NCBI RefSeq assembly: GCF_028765545.1
Contig: NZ_JARACP010000002.1
Span: 248,001-312,000 of the forward strand
Direction of reading: 5' to 3'
DNA from: Aliivibrio sp. S4MY1
Lineage (GTDB): Bacteria > Pseudomonadota > Gammaproteobacteria > Enterobacterales > Vibrionaceae
Length of the DNA: 64,000 nt
The notes under the pieces are model-generated. The model saw nothing but the letters and a program-made list of their open reading frames with translations. It had not been told where the DNA came from and did not search any database. The translations under genes were made by a program, and so were the position numbers. This document shows positions 26,971-35,711 of the stretch, piece by piece. The stretch's first letter is position 1, and each line of letters opens with the position of its first letter.

Positions 26971-27828
26971 TTAATCCAATTCTTGATCTTCAAGTAGGCG
27001 TTCTTTACGTAATCGAGCTTCTTCCATTACGGCGTTGATTTCAGCCATTAAGCCATCAACATCGGCATCTTTGCCATCATCAATAAATACACCTGTAAGC
27101 TTTGTATTTGGTGTTAATTCACCACTTTCATACAGTGCCCACATTTCTTTTGCGTATTCTGAACCAAGCAGTTCAGGAGCATATTGACCGTAGTAAGTAG
27201 TCATGTTGTTTACATCACGCTCAAGCATCCATTTTGCATTGTTATTTGCCGAAGCATCTACTGCTTGAGGTAAATCAATAATTACAGGACCGAGATGATC
27301 GACCAATACGTTAAATTCAGATAAATCCCCATGTACAATACCGGCACACAGCATGCGAGTGACATATTGGATCATTAAATCATGATCTCGCATTGCTTGT
27401 TCTTTGGTTAAAGTTACGTCATTTAAACGAGGTGCGACAGAGCCCTCATCATTGGTAACCAACTCCATGAGTAAGACACCATCAAAGCAACCATAAGGGG
27501 TCGGTACACGAACATCAGCTTCTGATAGCTTATATAACGCATCAATCTCTGCGTTTTGCCATACTTTCTCTTGTTCGTCACGGCCAAATTTAGAGCCTTT
27601 TTCCATCGCACGGGCACGACGACTATTTTTTACTTTTCGCCCTTCACGATACGCTACCGCTTGTTTAAAGCTACGTTGTTCAATCTCTTTGTAAACTTTG
27701 GCACACTGAATATTATCGCCACTACGTACAATGTAGACCGAGGCTTCTTTACCACTCATTAATTGGGTTAGAACTTCATCTATTAAACCATCTTCAACTA
27801 ATGGTAGTAATCTGTTTGGTATTTTCAT
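26971..27828 (-). CDS. RIO1-family serine protein kinase
   Basis: A 285-residue atypical kinase of the RIO1 type. It has the nucleotide loop SGKEASVYIV (residues 25-34), the lysine in CAKVYK, the catalytic loop GIVHGDLSEFNVLV (about 171-184) and the metal site VIIDLPQAVD. The length fits bacterial RIO kinases, which are shorter than the eukaryotic ribosome-maturation enzymes. The substrate in bacteria is largely unknown. It is transcribed alone. Confidence 0.88.
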   Translation of the reverse strand: MKIPNRLLPLVEDGLIDEVLTQLMSGKEASVYIVRSGDNIQCAKVYKEIEQRSFKQAVAYREGRKVKNSRRARAMEKGSKFGRDEQEKVWQNAEIDALYKLSEADVRVPTPYGCFDGVLLMELVTNDEGSVAPRLNDVTLTKEQAMRDHDLMIQYVTRMLCAGIVHGDLSEFNVLVDHLGPVIIDLPQAVDASANNNAKWMLERDVNNMTTYYGQYAPELLGSEYAKEMWALYESGELTPNTKLTGVFIDDGKDADVDGLMAEINAVMEEARLRKERLLEDQELD

Positions 27829-28149
27829 TGCACCTCATATGAGCGTAGATAGACGTCGAAAAGAATGACGTTTTTTTGAGCTGTGTATAAATTTATGTAG
27901 GGCATTATGCCTATATTTTCCTTGGTCACAAGTTTTGATGAACAGTTATTTTCTGCCTTGTTTGTAATGATGCTGAGATTTCTTTTTGTTTTGCCATAAT
28001 TTATAGACTATAGATTCGATCTAACACAAGTTTTTAGCCAATCATTTCTGATATGTTTTTATCTCTTTCGTTATCGTATTGCTTAATTTTCTTTAAATAA
28101 GAGAAGAGAGCTATAACGATGTGTTCAATAGACATAAGGCAGTAAGAAG
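27829..28149. other. 321-bp gap between RIO kinase and pepE
   Basis: Divergent promoter region for the RIO kinase and pepE genes. It holds a short palindrome (TAGGGCATTATGCCTA, with one slip) near 27899 and, at 28119-28145, an eight-codon ORF (MCSIDIRQ) with a purine-rich AGAGAAGAGAG upstream that ends 4 nt before the pepE ATG. Nothing else is evident. Confidence 0.5.
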
Positions 28150-28887
28150 ATGGATATTTTATTATTAAGTAATGGCAAGATTGCAGGTAACAATTTTTTG
28201 ATGGAATTTGCAAGTGAAGCGATTGTTGAGCAAATTCAACGAACAAAAGCCAAGAATCTGGTGCTTATTCCTTATGCGGTTATTCGCTCTAGCCATGATG
28301 ATCGTGTTGCCTTGGTTCAACAAACCTTTGATCATCTTGGGTTAGATTGTAAAGTTACCGGTCTACATCGCTCAGAAGATCCTGTAAAAACTATTCAAGA
28401 AGCGGATGGTATTTTGGTGAGTGGCGGTAATACCTGGGTGTTAAATAAAACACTGCATGATTTAGGCTTAGTTGGTCCTATTCGTAAAGCGGTATTAGAT
28501 AATGGAGTTCCATATATAGGTTGGAGTGCGGGTACGAACATCGGTTGTCCAACTATTCGTACCACCAATGATATGCCTATTGTTACGGGGGCAATTCTGC
28601 CTTCGTTAAATTTGGTACCATTCCAAATCAATCCGCATTATCTAGAAGCATCAGTTGAAGGGCATTTTGGTGAAACGCGTGATGAGCGCATTCAAGAGTT
28701 TTTAGAAGTGAATAAACATGAGCCAGTGGTAGGGATCCCAGAAGGCACATGGTTGCATGTTCTTGATGGTAAGTTGAGCTACTATACAGCCAATGAGAAA
28801 CCACTTAAGTTGTTCTCTCACGGTAAAGACCCTGTTTATTATACTGCTGAAGACGATGTACAGTTCTTAATGGAACACAGCTGCTAA
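28150..28887 (+). CDS. pepE: dipeptidase E (alpha-aspartyl dipeptidase)
   Basis: A 245-residue S51-family serine peptidase that cleaves dipeptides with N-terminal aspartate. The nucleophile elbow is GWSAGTNIG (Ser near residue 122), and a histidine in NPHYLEA (near 160) is the likely partner. Length and fold match PepE. AAGAAG precedes the ATG, and an eight-codon ORF ends just upstream. It is monocistronic with a strong terminator downstream. Confidence 0.92.
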   Translation: MDILLLSNGKIAGNNFLMEFASEAIVEQIQRTKAKNLVLIPYAVIRSSHDDRVALVQQTFDHLGLDCKVTGLHRSEDPVKTIQEADGILVSGGNTWVLNKTLHDLGLVGPIRKAVLDNGVPYIGWSAGTNIGCPTIRTTNDMPIVTGAILPSLNLVPFQINPHYLEASVEGHFGETRDERIQEFLEVNKHEPVVGIPEGTWLHVLDGKLSYYTANEKPLKLFSHGKDPVYYTAEDDVQFLMEHSC

Positions 28888-28919
28888 GTAATGAGCTTAT
28901 AGAGTGATAAATTAAGAGG

Positions 28920-28953
28920 AGGCCAAGTTATCAAATGACTTGGCCTTTGTATT
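28920..28953. terminator. bidirectional terminator hairpin
   Basis: AGGCCAAGT / ACTTGGCCT stem with a 9-nt loop and a T-rich tail, between convergent pepE and the amine-oxidase remnant. Confidence 0.8.
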
Positions 28954-28955
28954 TT

Positions 28956-29336
28956 TTAGCTGTCACGGAGACTTGCAAGTACCACATCGGCTGCCTCTAA
29001 TGCACCTTCTAAATAGCCACCATTTTCTCGTGCGGCTTCTGTTCCTACAAAATACCAATGAAATTTATTTAATGCTTTTGCTGATGCCGGTAATCCATTG
29101 TGAGGGTGAGCGCTAGGAGCTTGGTGATCAGCTTCTGCTGCCGTTAATGCTTCTTGGCTCCAATCTAACAGTTTTATATCAATAGGAGAGTTCACTTTCT
29201 CACCAAAGATCCTCGTTAGTTGCTCAATGGCTGCTTGTTTGATTAATGCCTCACCTGCTTTTGCACGAGTCGCAGCATCAATGCCGACAAAGCCAAATAA
29301 AGCACCAACGCCAACAATAAGGTTTTTGGTTTTCAT
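28956..29336 (-). pseudogene. flavin amine-oxidase remnant with internal deletion
   Basis: A 126-residue ORF that is only the C-terminal end of a flavin-dependent monoamine oxidase. GALFGFVGIDAATRAK, the middle (WSQEALTAAEADHQ) and WYFVGTEAARENGGYLEGALEAA (about residues 94-116) are typical of the family's last third. Its first eight residues (MKTKNLIV) look like the start of the same family, just before where the dinucleotide-binding GxGxxG would be. About 300 residues with the FAD domain are missing between, so it is best read as an in-frame internal deletion. It cannot bind FAD normally. Confidence 0.65.
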
Positions 29337-29346
29337 TATTCGTCTC

Positions 29347-29925
29347 CTACGCTTGTTGCTGATGTAAGTGGTGACCTGTTTTTATCCATACGAAACACTC
29401 TGTTTGAGCAGTCGTAGCATTTAATGAATCTCCAATAGGTAGACGTAACCAATCAAATTTTTGATAGCGAATACCTTGATGAGTAAATTCGCCCTCTACG
29501 ACAAGAATTTCTATTCCACCGTGGTTTTCTAGCACAATACTTTGGTCCTCTTTCCATTTTTCAAGGCGAATGCTCTCTTGCTTAAAGTGGTGCAGTAGCT
29601 GAAATAATACTCCTAGACGATTATCATCTTTAACAAACTCTTGTTCTTGAGTTTTGATATGTACCGGTGTGATATCACCTTCTTGATATTGACCTAGTTT
29701 TACTAAAATCATGCAGCCATCTTTTACTATTGGCGCGTGAGACGTGCCGATAGGGTTACGCATATAAGTACCAACAGGATAGCTGCCATGTTCGTCAGCA
29801 AATATCCCCTCAAGTACTAAAAATTCTTCACCGCCAGTATGGATGTGTGATGAGAAATAGCTGTTTGGTTCGTAATTTACCAAGGTTGTTGCGGTTGCAA
29901 TTTCACCGCCATCACGCTCTAACAT
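29347..29925 (-). CDS. ChrR-like cupin protein, N-terminus broken
   Basis: A 192-residue double-cupin protein like the cupin part of ChrR anti-sigma factors, without the anti-sigma domain. Cupin motifs are SSHIHTGGEEFLVLEGIF (residues 24-41) and YPVGTYMRNPIGTSHAP. The frame continues upstream for about 29 family-like codons (TESTWVPSPIKEV) without any start codon. An ATG with AGG before it (30019) lies in another reading frame, so a one-base change seems to have broken the true start. The internal ATG at 29925 has no good ribosome site. It is 10 bp before the amine-oxidase remnant. Confidence 0.6.
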   Translation of the reverse strand: MLERDGGEIATATTLVNYEPNSYFSSHIHTGGEEFLVLEGIFADEHGSYPVGTYMRNPIGTSHAPIVKDGCMILVKLGQYQEGDITPVHIKTQEQEFVKDDNRLGVLFQLLHHFKQESIRLEKWKEDQSIVLENHGGIEILVVEGEFTHQGIRYQKFDWLRLPIGDSLNATTAQTECFVWIKTGHHLHQQQA

Positions 29926-30107
29926 TTTTCGTGATACTTCTTTAATAGGTGATGGGACCCATGTTGATTCCGTGAAAAAAGCATTCGCTTGTAGCGATAA
30001 GTCAGTATGTAATTATCATGATAAACCTGCGTGAATGGCGAGTAATGAAGTCTATTGTGTAATGTTTATCTAGGCGTAACAAATCAGAACTTCTATACTA
30101 TTAATAA

Positions 30108-30861
30108 AGTTTTTCTTTAGTGGCGAAAGAGTTGAATGTCACTCCTGCTGCAATAGGGCAACAAGTGAAATTACTAGAAGAGTGGCTTGAAATCTCTTTG
30201 TTTGAACGACGTTCCTCTGGGGTATCTCGCTTAGTATTAACTAAAGAAGCGCTTCAAGGTTTACCTGATATTACTCGTGGATTTGAGTCTTTATCGCAAG
30301 GACTCAATCGGTTAAAACCTGTAGATCTTAATCCTATTTTAACAGTAGCTGTTAGTCCTGCCTTTGCTGCTAAATGGCTATTAATGCGTATTGATGACTT
30401 TCAAACATCACACCCTGAATGGGATCTCCGGTTAGATACCAATATTCGAACGCTTGATTACCTTGCTGAGAGCATCGATATTGGCGTCCGATATGGAAAA
30501 GGGAATTGGGAAGGGTTAGAAAAATCATTACTAATGACGGAATCTGTCTTTACCCAAAGATAGTGGGTTTCCTTCTTGGTCGAGTTGGGCGAAGCAGAAT
30601 AATATCCATAATATAAATACAGAAAAGGGATTAAAAATTAATAATTCGGCGTCTGTTATTCAAGCGGCGATTAGTGGCCAAGGCGTGGCATTAGGCCGAA
30701 GTGTATTAGTGCAAGAGGATTTAGATTGTGGCCGATTGGTTAAGCCATTTCCTGATTTGAAATGTCATATAGAATTGGCGTATTACATTGTCTGGAAACC
30801 AAATGGACTTGAACATGAAAAAATCAAGGCGTTTAAAGATTGGTTGCAGTATCTACAATGA
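30108..30861 (+). pseudogene. GcvA-like LysR regulator, degraded
   Basis: Remnant of a GcvA-type LysR regulator. Codons from 30108 read SFSLVAKELNVTPAAIGQQ, mid helix-turn-helix, directly after an in-frame stop, so about the first 25 residues are missing. The frame runs to a stop at 30563 (VFTQR). Overlapping it in the +1 frame the rest continues from DSGFPSWSSWAKQ through SVIQAAISGQGVALGRSVL to a natural stop at 30861. About 25-40 central codons are lost at the junction. It is divergent from the broken cupin and amine-oxidase genes, which it probably once controlled. Confidence 0.8.
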
Positions 30862-30894
30862 AAAGGAATAAAACCAAAGCACGGACATGTAGAG

Positions 30895-31848
30895 TTAGAT
30901 CAAACCAAACGAAGATAAAATGAAGATCCCAAGCGTACAAGTGACTAAGGATGCTACTGTCGTTTGAGCTATGATGTTTGCAGCCAGTGTAGCGTTACCA
31001 CCCATTGCGCGTGCCATTACATAACTTGCAGCAGCGGTTGGCGCCGCACTCATAAAGAATAAAAGTCCTAAATCTAGCCCTCTAAAGCCTAACAATATAC
31101 CTCCAATGGTAATAAATACTGGACTTAATATCAGTTTGTAACTAGTCGCAAACCATGTAGCTAGATTATCTTTTTTCATTGAAGTTAGGTTGAGTGATCC
31201 TCCTGCGCATAATAGTGCTAATGGTAAGGTCATATTAGCGAAATATTGTCCCGCTTGAGTAATAATTTTAGGAATTGGGACAGAGAGAGAAGAACAAGCT
31301 ATCCCTAATATAATTGAAATGATTAATGGGTTCTTAGTCAGTGTTTTCACTATTACGCCAAATGCTTGTTTGTCATTATCATCTTTCGGAGTTAGTGCGA
31401 TCACAGCTTGAATATTATATAAAATGGTTGTGGCTGCGACATAAATAGCTGCCAATGCAACACCTGCGTTTCCATAGGCATTTGCCACATAAGCCAAAGC
31501 AATGATTGCCGTGTTGGATCTAAATCCCCCTTGAATAATGACACCGTGATCTTGTTTATTTTTAAAGGTAAACCGAGTGGAGTAAATAGTAAAAATAAAG
31601 AACAAGAAGTTAGCGACAAGTCCGTAAATAATTAAATGGCTGCTAGATGCGAAATCATGGTTAGCATTTACGATACTTAAAAAAAGCATTGCAGGTAATG
31701 TGACTTGGAAAACAAGTTTAGAAGAGACTTCAATAAAGTTATCATTGATTAGATGAGTGCGTTTAAGTAAAACGCCCAAAAATAGCATTAAGCAGATTGG
31801 GCCAGTAATTGAAGCGGAGAACAGCAATTGAGTAATGAAATTATCCAT
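30895..31848 (-). CDS. AEC-family (auxin efflux carrier-like) transporter
   Basis: A 317-residue membrane transporter with about ten hydrophobic helices in two halves. Helix-break motifs such as RSNTAIIALAYVANAYGN and PTAAASYVMARAMGGNATLA are typical of the AEC family. Bacterial members move malonate, malate or similar anions. I chose MDNFITQLL (31848) because the 16 residues before it in the open frame are not membrane-like. It is monocistronic; the substrate is unknown. Confidence 0.85.
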   Translation of the reverse strand: MDNFITQLLFSASITGPICLMLFLGVLLKRTHLINDNFIEVSSKLVFQVTLPAMLFLSIVNANHDFASSSHLIIYGLVANFLFFIFTIYSTRFTFKNKQDHGVIIQGGFRSNTAIIALAYVANAYGNAGVALAAIYVAATTILYNIQAVIALTPKDDNDKQAFGVIVKTLTKNPLIISIILGIACSSLSVPIPKIITQAGQYFANMTLPLALLCAGGSLNLTSMKKDNLATWFATSYKLILSPVFITIGGILLGFRGLDLGLLFFMSAAPTAAASYVMARAMGGNATLAANIIAQTTVASLVTCTLGIFILSSFGLI

Positions 31849-31968
31849 TGTGATTTTCTTATAAGTCTTCCCTATGTAGGTGCCTATTTTACACAATAAA
31901 CTAAATTACAGTTATGGATTGATGCATATAGTATTAATGTTATTCAATTAAATACGTAGTAATAGAAC

Positions 31969-31991
31969 AAGCCTCTAATGGTTAGAGGCTT
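31969..31991 (-). terminator. terminator hairpin after the cosR-like gene
   Basis: AAGCCTCTAA / TTAGAGGCTT perfect stem with a 3-nt loop, about 30 nt past the cosR-like stop on the minus strand; the T tract is weak in that direction. Confidence 0.6.
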
Positions 31992-32019
31992 TTATTTGAA
32001 ATAGGCAATATAAAAAGGT

Positions 32020-32493
32020 TTAAATCTTTGCAATGCTTTCGAGTTGTAAAACAGGCGCGGCATCAATGTCTTCCGCATTCATCATAGAAGATACACGCTG
32101 CATTGAAGATAACAGCAAGCTTTGTTCCCATGATTCTAATTTATGGAATTTGTTGACAAAGTTATCTTGCAAAGAAAGGGGCGCATTATTGAGGAGTTCT
32201 TCCCCTCTCTCAGTTAAATGCGCGTGAACCTTACGGCGATCGGATTCACTTCTAATGCGCTGAACGTAACCATTATGCTCTAAGCGGTCAATGATAGTTG
32301 TGGTGGTTGCTTGGCTTACATTGGTGTGATTTGATAGCTCTTTGATCGTTACGTTATGCATACTTTGAATCGCACGCATTAAAATGAGTTGAGGGCCCGT
32401 TAATCCATATTCTTTATTCAGTTTTTTCGATTGTAAATCGATAGCTCGAATTATCTGACGAATAGCGACTAAAACTTCTTCATGTTTATCCAC
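32020..32493 (-). CDS. cosR: MarR-family regulator, CosR/EctR-like
   Basis: A 157-residue MarR regulator. The recognition helix region is IKELSNHTNVSQATTTTIIDRLEHNGYVQR (about 50-79), with wing SESDRRKVHAHLTERGEE. The N-terminus (MDKHEEVLVAIRQIIRAIDL) and the end (MMNAEDIDAAPVL) match what I recall of CosR, the Vibrio compatible-solute repressor related to EctR. CosR represses ectABC-ask and solute transporters at low salt. It is not next to the ectoine operon here (about 25 kb away), so the link is by family only. Confidence 0.72.
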   Translation of the reverse strand: MDKHEEVLVAIRQIIRAIDLQSKKLNKEYGLTGPQLILMRAIQSMHNVTIKELSNHTNVSQATTTTIIDRLEHNGYVQRIRSESDRRKVHAHLTERGEELLNNAPLSLQDNFVNKFHKLESWEQSLLLSSMQRVSSMMNAEDIDAAPVLQLESIAKI

Positions 32494-32641
32494 GTAACAG
32501 GCCTTTGTATAAATGCAAAATTGAATGGTTTACAACGTTGTTGATTTTGCATTGTACTGATGTTGGCACTATTCTCAATCTTTTATCTAAAGGATAGGTT
32601 GTTAACGTTAAAAATTTCTTTAAATTGAGCTATGAAAGGGA

Positions 32642-32839
32642 TTATGGCTCATTTGCCCACTCTCCTTTATCTAATTCTGCTTTAACTGATTTAGCCGCAT
32701 CTCGCGAAGCGTGCCCAATAGCTGTGGTAACATCACGTGTAGTATGTCCGATGGTTCTGCCTGCATCTTTAAGATCAGCACAACCGTTTGTTATAAATAA
32801 TGAACTTAAAAATAAACATAATAGAGTTTGTTTTAGCAT
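32642..32839 (-). CDS. small lipoprotein
   Basis: A 65-residue lipoprotein. The signal peptide (MLKQTLLCLFLSSLFITNGC) ends in a usable lipobox with Cys20. The mature part is an amphipathic helix of repeated 'TIGHTTRDVTTAIGHASRDA' type, somewhat like entericidin. AAGGAAAATC precedes the ATG. An 80-codon frame on the opposite strand lacks these features. It may be an envelope stress or toxin-like lipoprotein; no firm assignment. Confidence 0.65.
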   Translation of the reverse strand: MLKQTLLCLFLSSLFITNGCADLKDAGRTIGHTTRDVTTAIGHASRDAAKSVKAELDKGEWANEP

Positions 32840-32995
32840 GATTTTCCTTGATATCTACGTTAGATGAATCGATACAGACTGAAATAATGGCTAAGCGTTA
32901 TATCAGATAAACCATAAAGAAAGAATTAGCGCCATAACGAATGTTGTCATTCTGGGATGAGTGCCTAGATTTTGATTTTAATACGCGCAATAAAA

Positions 32996-33024
32996 CCGTC
33001 ATAAGCCTTCAATAATTTTGTCAT
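32996..33024 (+). promoter_or_regulatory. tandem Pho box (PhoB site)
   Basis: Three direct repeats in exact 11-bp phase: CCGTCAT, CTTCAAT and TTGTCAT, separated by AAGC and AATT. This matches the CTGTCAT-N4 pattern bound by PhoB. It lies 73 bp before the phoX start. TATATA about 29 bp further on could act as the -10 region. Confidence 0.6.
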
Positions 33025-33096
33025 AAAACCCCTTTACGCTACTTCTGATTATATAAAAAGTAGTTATAAAAATAACAATTTCAAAAGGGAAGTAGG

Positions 33097-34959
33097 ATGA
33101 GCAATTTTGTAGAGAAAGAATCAGATTTTAGCAATATGGTGAGTGCACGTTTATCTCGTCGAGGTTTTTTGATGGGAGCAGCGGCTGCAGGTGCCGGCGC
33201 TTTTTTAGCGTTAAACCCAGTAGCAAAAGCCATTGCTGGTAGTATGGATAGCTCATTATTAAACTTTGAGTCTATCCCAACATCTACTAGTGATTCCATT
33301 ATTCTTCCTAAAGGTTATAGCTCTAGTTCGTTGATGTCGTGGGGCGATCCTATCTTTGTTAACGCACCGCAATTTAATCCAGATGGAAAGCAGAATTCAA
33401 AAGCACAGGCGCTGCAATTTGGAGATAATACTGATGGTATGAGTATATTCCCTTTATCAAAAGATCGTGCCATTCTTGCGGTCAATAATGAATACACCAA
33501 TTATGAGTACTTGTTTGCGCATCAAGGTAAAGCGATGACCGCAGATGATGTTGTCAAAGCACAAGCCGCTGTTGGTATTACGATAGTTGAGATAGTGAAG
33601 GAAAATGGCCATTGGATTATGGATGTTAATGGTGGAGCAAATCGCCGTATTACCGCAAATACAGAAATGGAAGTGACTGGTCCTGCTGCTGGTCATGATT
33701 TATTGAAAACCAAGGCAGATCCAACAGGTAAGAAAGTATTAGGAACATTCAATAACTGCGCAAATGGAGAAACACCATGGGGTACTTATCTAACTTGCGA
33801 AGAAAACTTTAATGACTTTTTTGGCTCAGAAACGAAAGCTGCATTAACGGCAGATGATAAACGTTATGGAATTGAAGCTGAACAAAGTGATTATCAATGG
33901 CATAATTTTGATGAGCGTTTTGATATTTCGAAGAATCCCAATGAACCAAATCGTTTTGGTTGGGTGGTTGAAATTGATCCGAATGATCCAACCTCAATCC
34001 CATTAAAAAGAACCGCATTAGGTCGATTTAAACATGAAAATGCCGCGTTAGTCGTAAACGATGATGGCCATGTAGTGGTGTATCTTGGTGATGATGAGCG
34101 TGGCGAGCATCTTTATAAGTTCGTATCAAAAAACAAATACCAAGAAGACAATAACGCTGCCAATCGCAATCTTCTTGAAGAAGGCACCTTGTACGTTGCT
34201 AAATTTGCAATGAAAGACGATAAGTTAGAAGGCGATGGTCAGTGGCTAGAACTTACTTATGGTAAGAATGGATTAACCAAAGAAAATGGGTTTAACAGCC
34301 AAGCTGAAGTGATGATTTTTGCTCGTCGTGCAGCAACACAAGTGGGCGCAACCACAATGGACAGACCTGAATGGGTAGCCATTCATCCTGATAAAAAGCA
34401 CGTATTTTGTACACTAACCAATAATAAATATCGTGGGGTTAAAGAAGGGCAAGATGTCGATGGCGTTAACCCACGAGCTGAAAACCATTACGGTCAAATC
34501 GTGCGTTGGGAGCCTACAAATGGCGATCATGTGAGTGATACATTCCAATGGGACTTGTACCTAATAGCAGGGAATCCAATGGTTCATAAAGGCAATTTGT
34601 ACGCAGGTAGTGACAACATCAATAAAGACAATATGTTTAATAGCCCTGATGGTATTGGTTTTGATAAAGCAGGACGCCTATGGATTCAAACCGATGGCAA
34701 TTACTCAAACAAAGGGGACTTTGCAGGGCAAGGTAATAATCAAATGTTATGTGGTGATCCTAAGACTGGAGAAGTACGTCGTTTCTTAACTGGGCCGATT
34801 GGCTGTGAAATTACCGGACTTACTTTTTCTGAAGATCAAAAAACCATGTTTGTTGGTGTGCAGCATCCATCGGGGCATTTTCCACAAGGGGGGAATCACA
34901 AACCTCGCTCAACAATTGTGATGGTAACTAAAGATAATGGTGGCGTGATCGGCAGTTAG
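33097..34959 (+). CDS. phoX: PhoX-family phosphatase, Tat-exported
   Basis: A 620-residue protein of the PhoX (DUF839) family of calcium/iron-dependent phosphatases. The Tat signal LSRRGFLMGAAAAGAGAFLAL (about residues 24-44) shows that it is exported folded. Family motifs include NNEYTNYEYLF, TPWGTYLTCEENFNDFF and RFKHENAALV. It should release phosphate from organic esters in the periplasm. A tandem Pho box upstream supports induction by phosphate starvation through PhoB. It is monocistronic, with a terminator downstream. Confidence 0.9.
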   Translation: MSNFVEKESDFSNMVSARLSRRGFLMGAAAAGAGAFLALNPVAKAIAGSMDSSLLNFESIPTSTSDSIILPKGYSSSSLMSWGDPIFVNAPQFNPDGKQNSKAQALQFGDNTDGMSIFPLSKDRAILAVNNEYTNYEYLFAHQGKAMTADDVVKAQAAVGITIVEIVKENGHWIMDVNGGANRRITANTEMEVTGPAAGHDLLKTKADPTGKKVLGTFNNCANGETPWGTYLTCEENFNDFFGSETKAALTADDKRYGIEAEQSDYQWHNFDERFDISKNPNEPNRFGWVVEIDPNDPTSIPLKRTALGRFKHENAALVVNDDGHVVVYLGDDERGEHLYKFVSKNKYQEDNNAANRNLLEEGTLYVAKFAMKDDKLEGDGQWLELTYGKNGLTKENGFNSQAEVMIFARRAATQVGATTMDRPEWVAIHPDKKHVFCTLTNNKYRGVKEGQDVDGVNPRAENHYGQIVRWEPTNGDHVSDTFQWDLYLIAGNPMVHKGNLYAGSDNINKDNMFNSPDGIGFDKAGRLWIQTDGNYSNKGDFAGQGNNQMLCGDPKTGEVRRFLTGPIGCEITGLTFSEDQKTMFVGVQHPSGHFPQGGNHKPRSTIVMVTKDNGGVIGS

Positions 34960-34982
34960 GATCGCTATATTTAGATACAAAA

Positions 34983-35009
34983 AAAGTGGCTTTATAATGA
35001 GGCCACTTT
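34983..35009. terminator. bidirectional terminator hairpin
   Basis: AAAGTGGC / GCCACTTT stem with an 11-nt loop, between convergent phoX and the 3D-domain lipoprotein gene. Confidence 0.65.
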
Positions 35010-35043
35010 AATTGAAAGTGTTGAAGTGATAGTTATTAAGTGT

Positions 35044-35436
35044 CTACTTATTTTCTTCTTCTACAGTCCAATGGATAACGACTTCTTTTTTACCCCACTG
35101 TCTTGCTTTCTCAACATCTTCACCCATGTAAATATCAATCTTCTTTTTCCAGCGCTTATTCATCTTATCTAGCACTAGGTATGTGCCATCAAGTCCTTCG
35201 ATTCTTACTTCTTGGTTATGCGTAAGCCCCATATCGATAAGATCTCTTGATACGGCAATGGATTTCATTCCTGGTTTAAGGGTATCACCCCAAGCAGCAA
35301 GGTTTGGTGTGTCATCGGTTTCACCAACATTTGATGTGTATGCACTTGCGGTTACTTTTAGAGATTGTTCTCCTCCCCCACAGCCAAAAAGTGATGTCAT
35401 AGTGAGTGCTGCAAGAAGATAAAAACGAATTTTCAT
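35044..35436 (-). CDS. 3D-domain lipoprotein
   Basis: A 130-residue lipoprotein. The signal peptide ends in lipobox LFGC (Cys19). The mature part is a small double-psi beta-barrel '3D' domain, as in MltA and RlpA-like proteins. The three aspartates appear in IEGLDGTYLVLDKMNKRW and KKKIDIYMGED. Similar proteins bind or cleave peptidoglycan. Without an attached glycosidase domain, cell-wall binding is the safe statement. It is monocistronic. Confidence 0.78.
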   Translation of the reverse strand: MKIRFYLLAALTMTSLFGCGGGEQSLKVTASAYTSNVGETDDTPNLAAWGDTLKPGMKSIAVSRDLIDMGLTHNQEVRIEGLDGTYLVLDKMNKRWKKKIDIYMGEDVEKARQWGKKEVVIHWTVEEENK

Positions 35437-35711
35437 AATTTTTTCCTTTGGATATAAAGGGTTAATGCGTGATAAATGTATCCGTACATAATACCTTTTT
35501 CTTTGGTTGGTGCTTTGCTAAATATTGAGACAACACATGATTCAATAAATAAAATGAAGTGTATAGGTCGATAACTAGGCTAATGCCCTTTCAATTGCAT
35601 CAATTGCCATTCTTACACTAATCGATGCTTTTTAGGTTGCGCGATAAGCGAAAGGTTTAGCAAAAGAAGCGCATTGAGCTATTGAGTTAGCTCAGTGCTT
35701 GAAGAGGAAGT

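Noticed and set aside
27899-27914. TAGGGCATTATGCC palindrome before the RIO kinase gene
   Set aside because: Short and imperfect, with no linked regulator.
32625-32867. 80-codon frame opposite the small lipoprotein
   Set aside because: The minus frame has a lipoprotein signal and a good ribosome site; the plus frame has neither and shows no family features.
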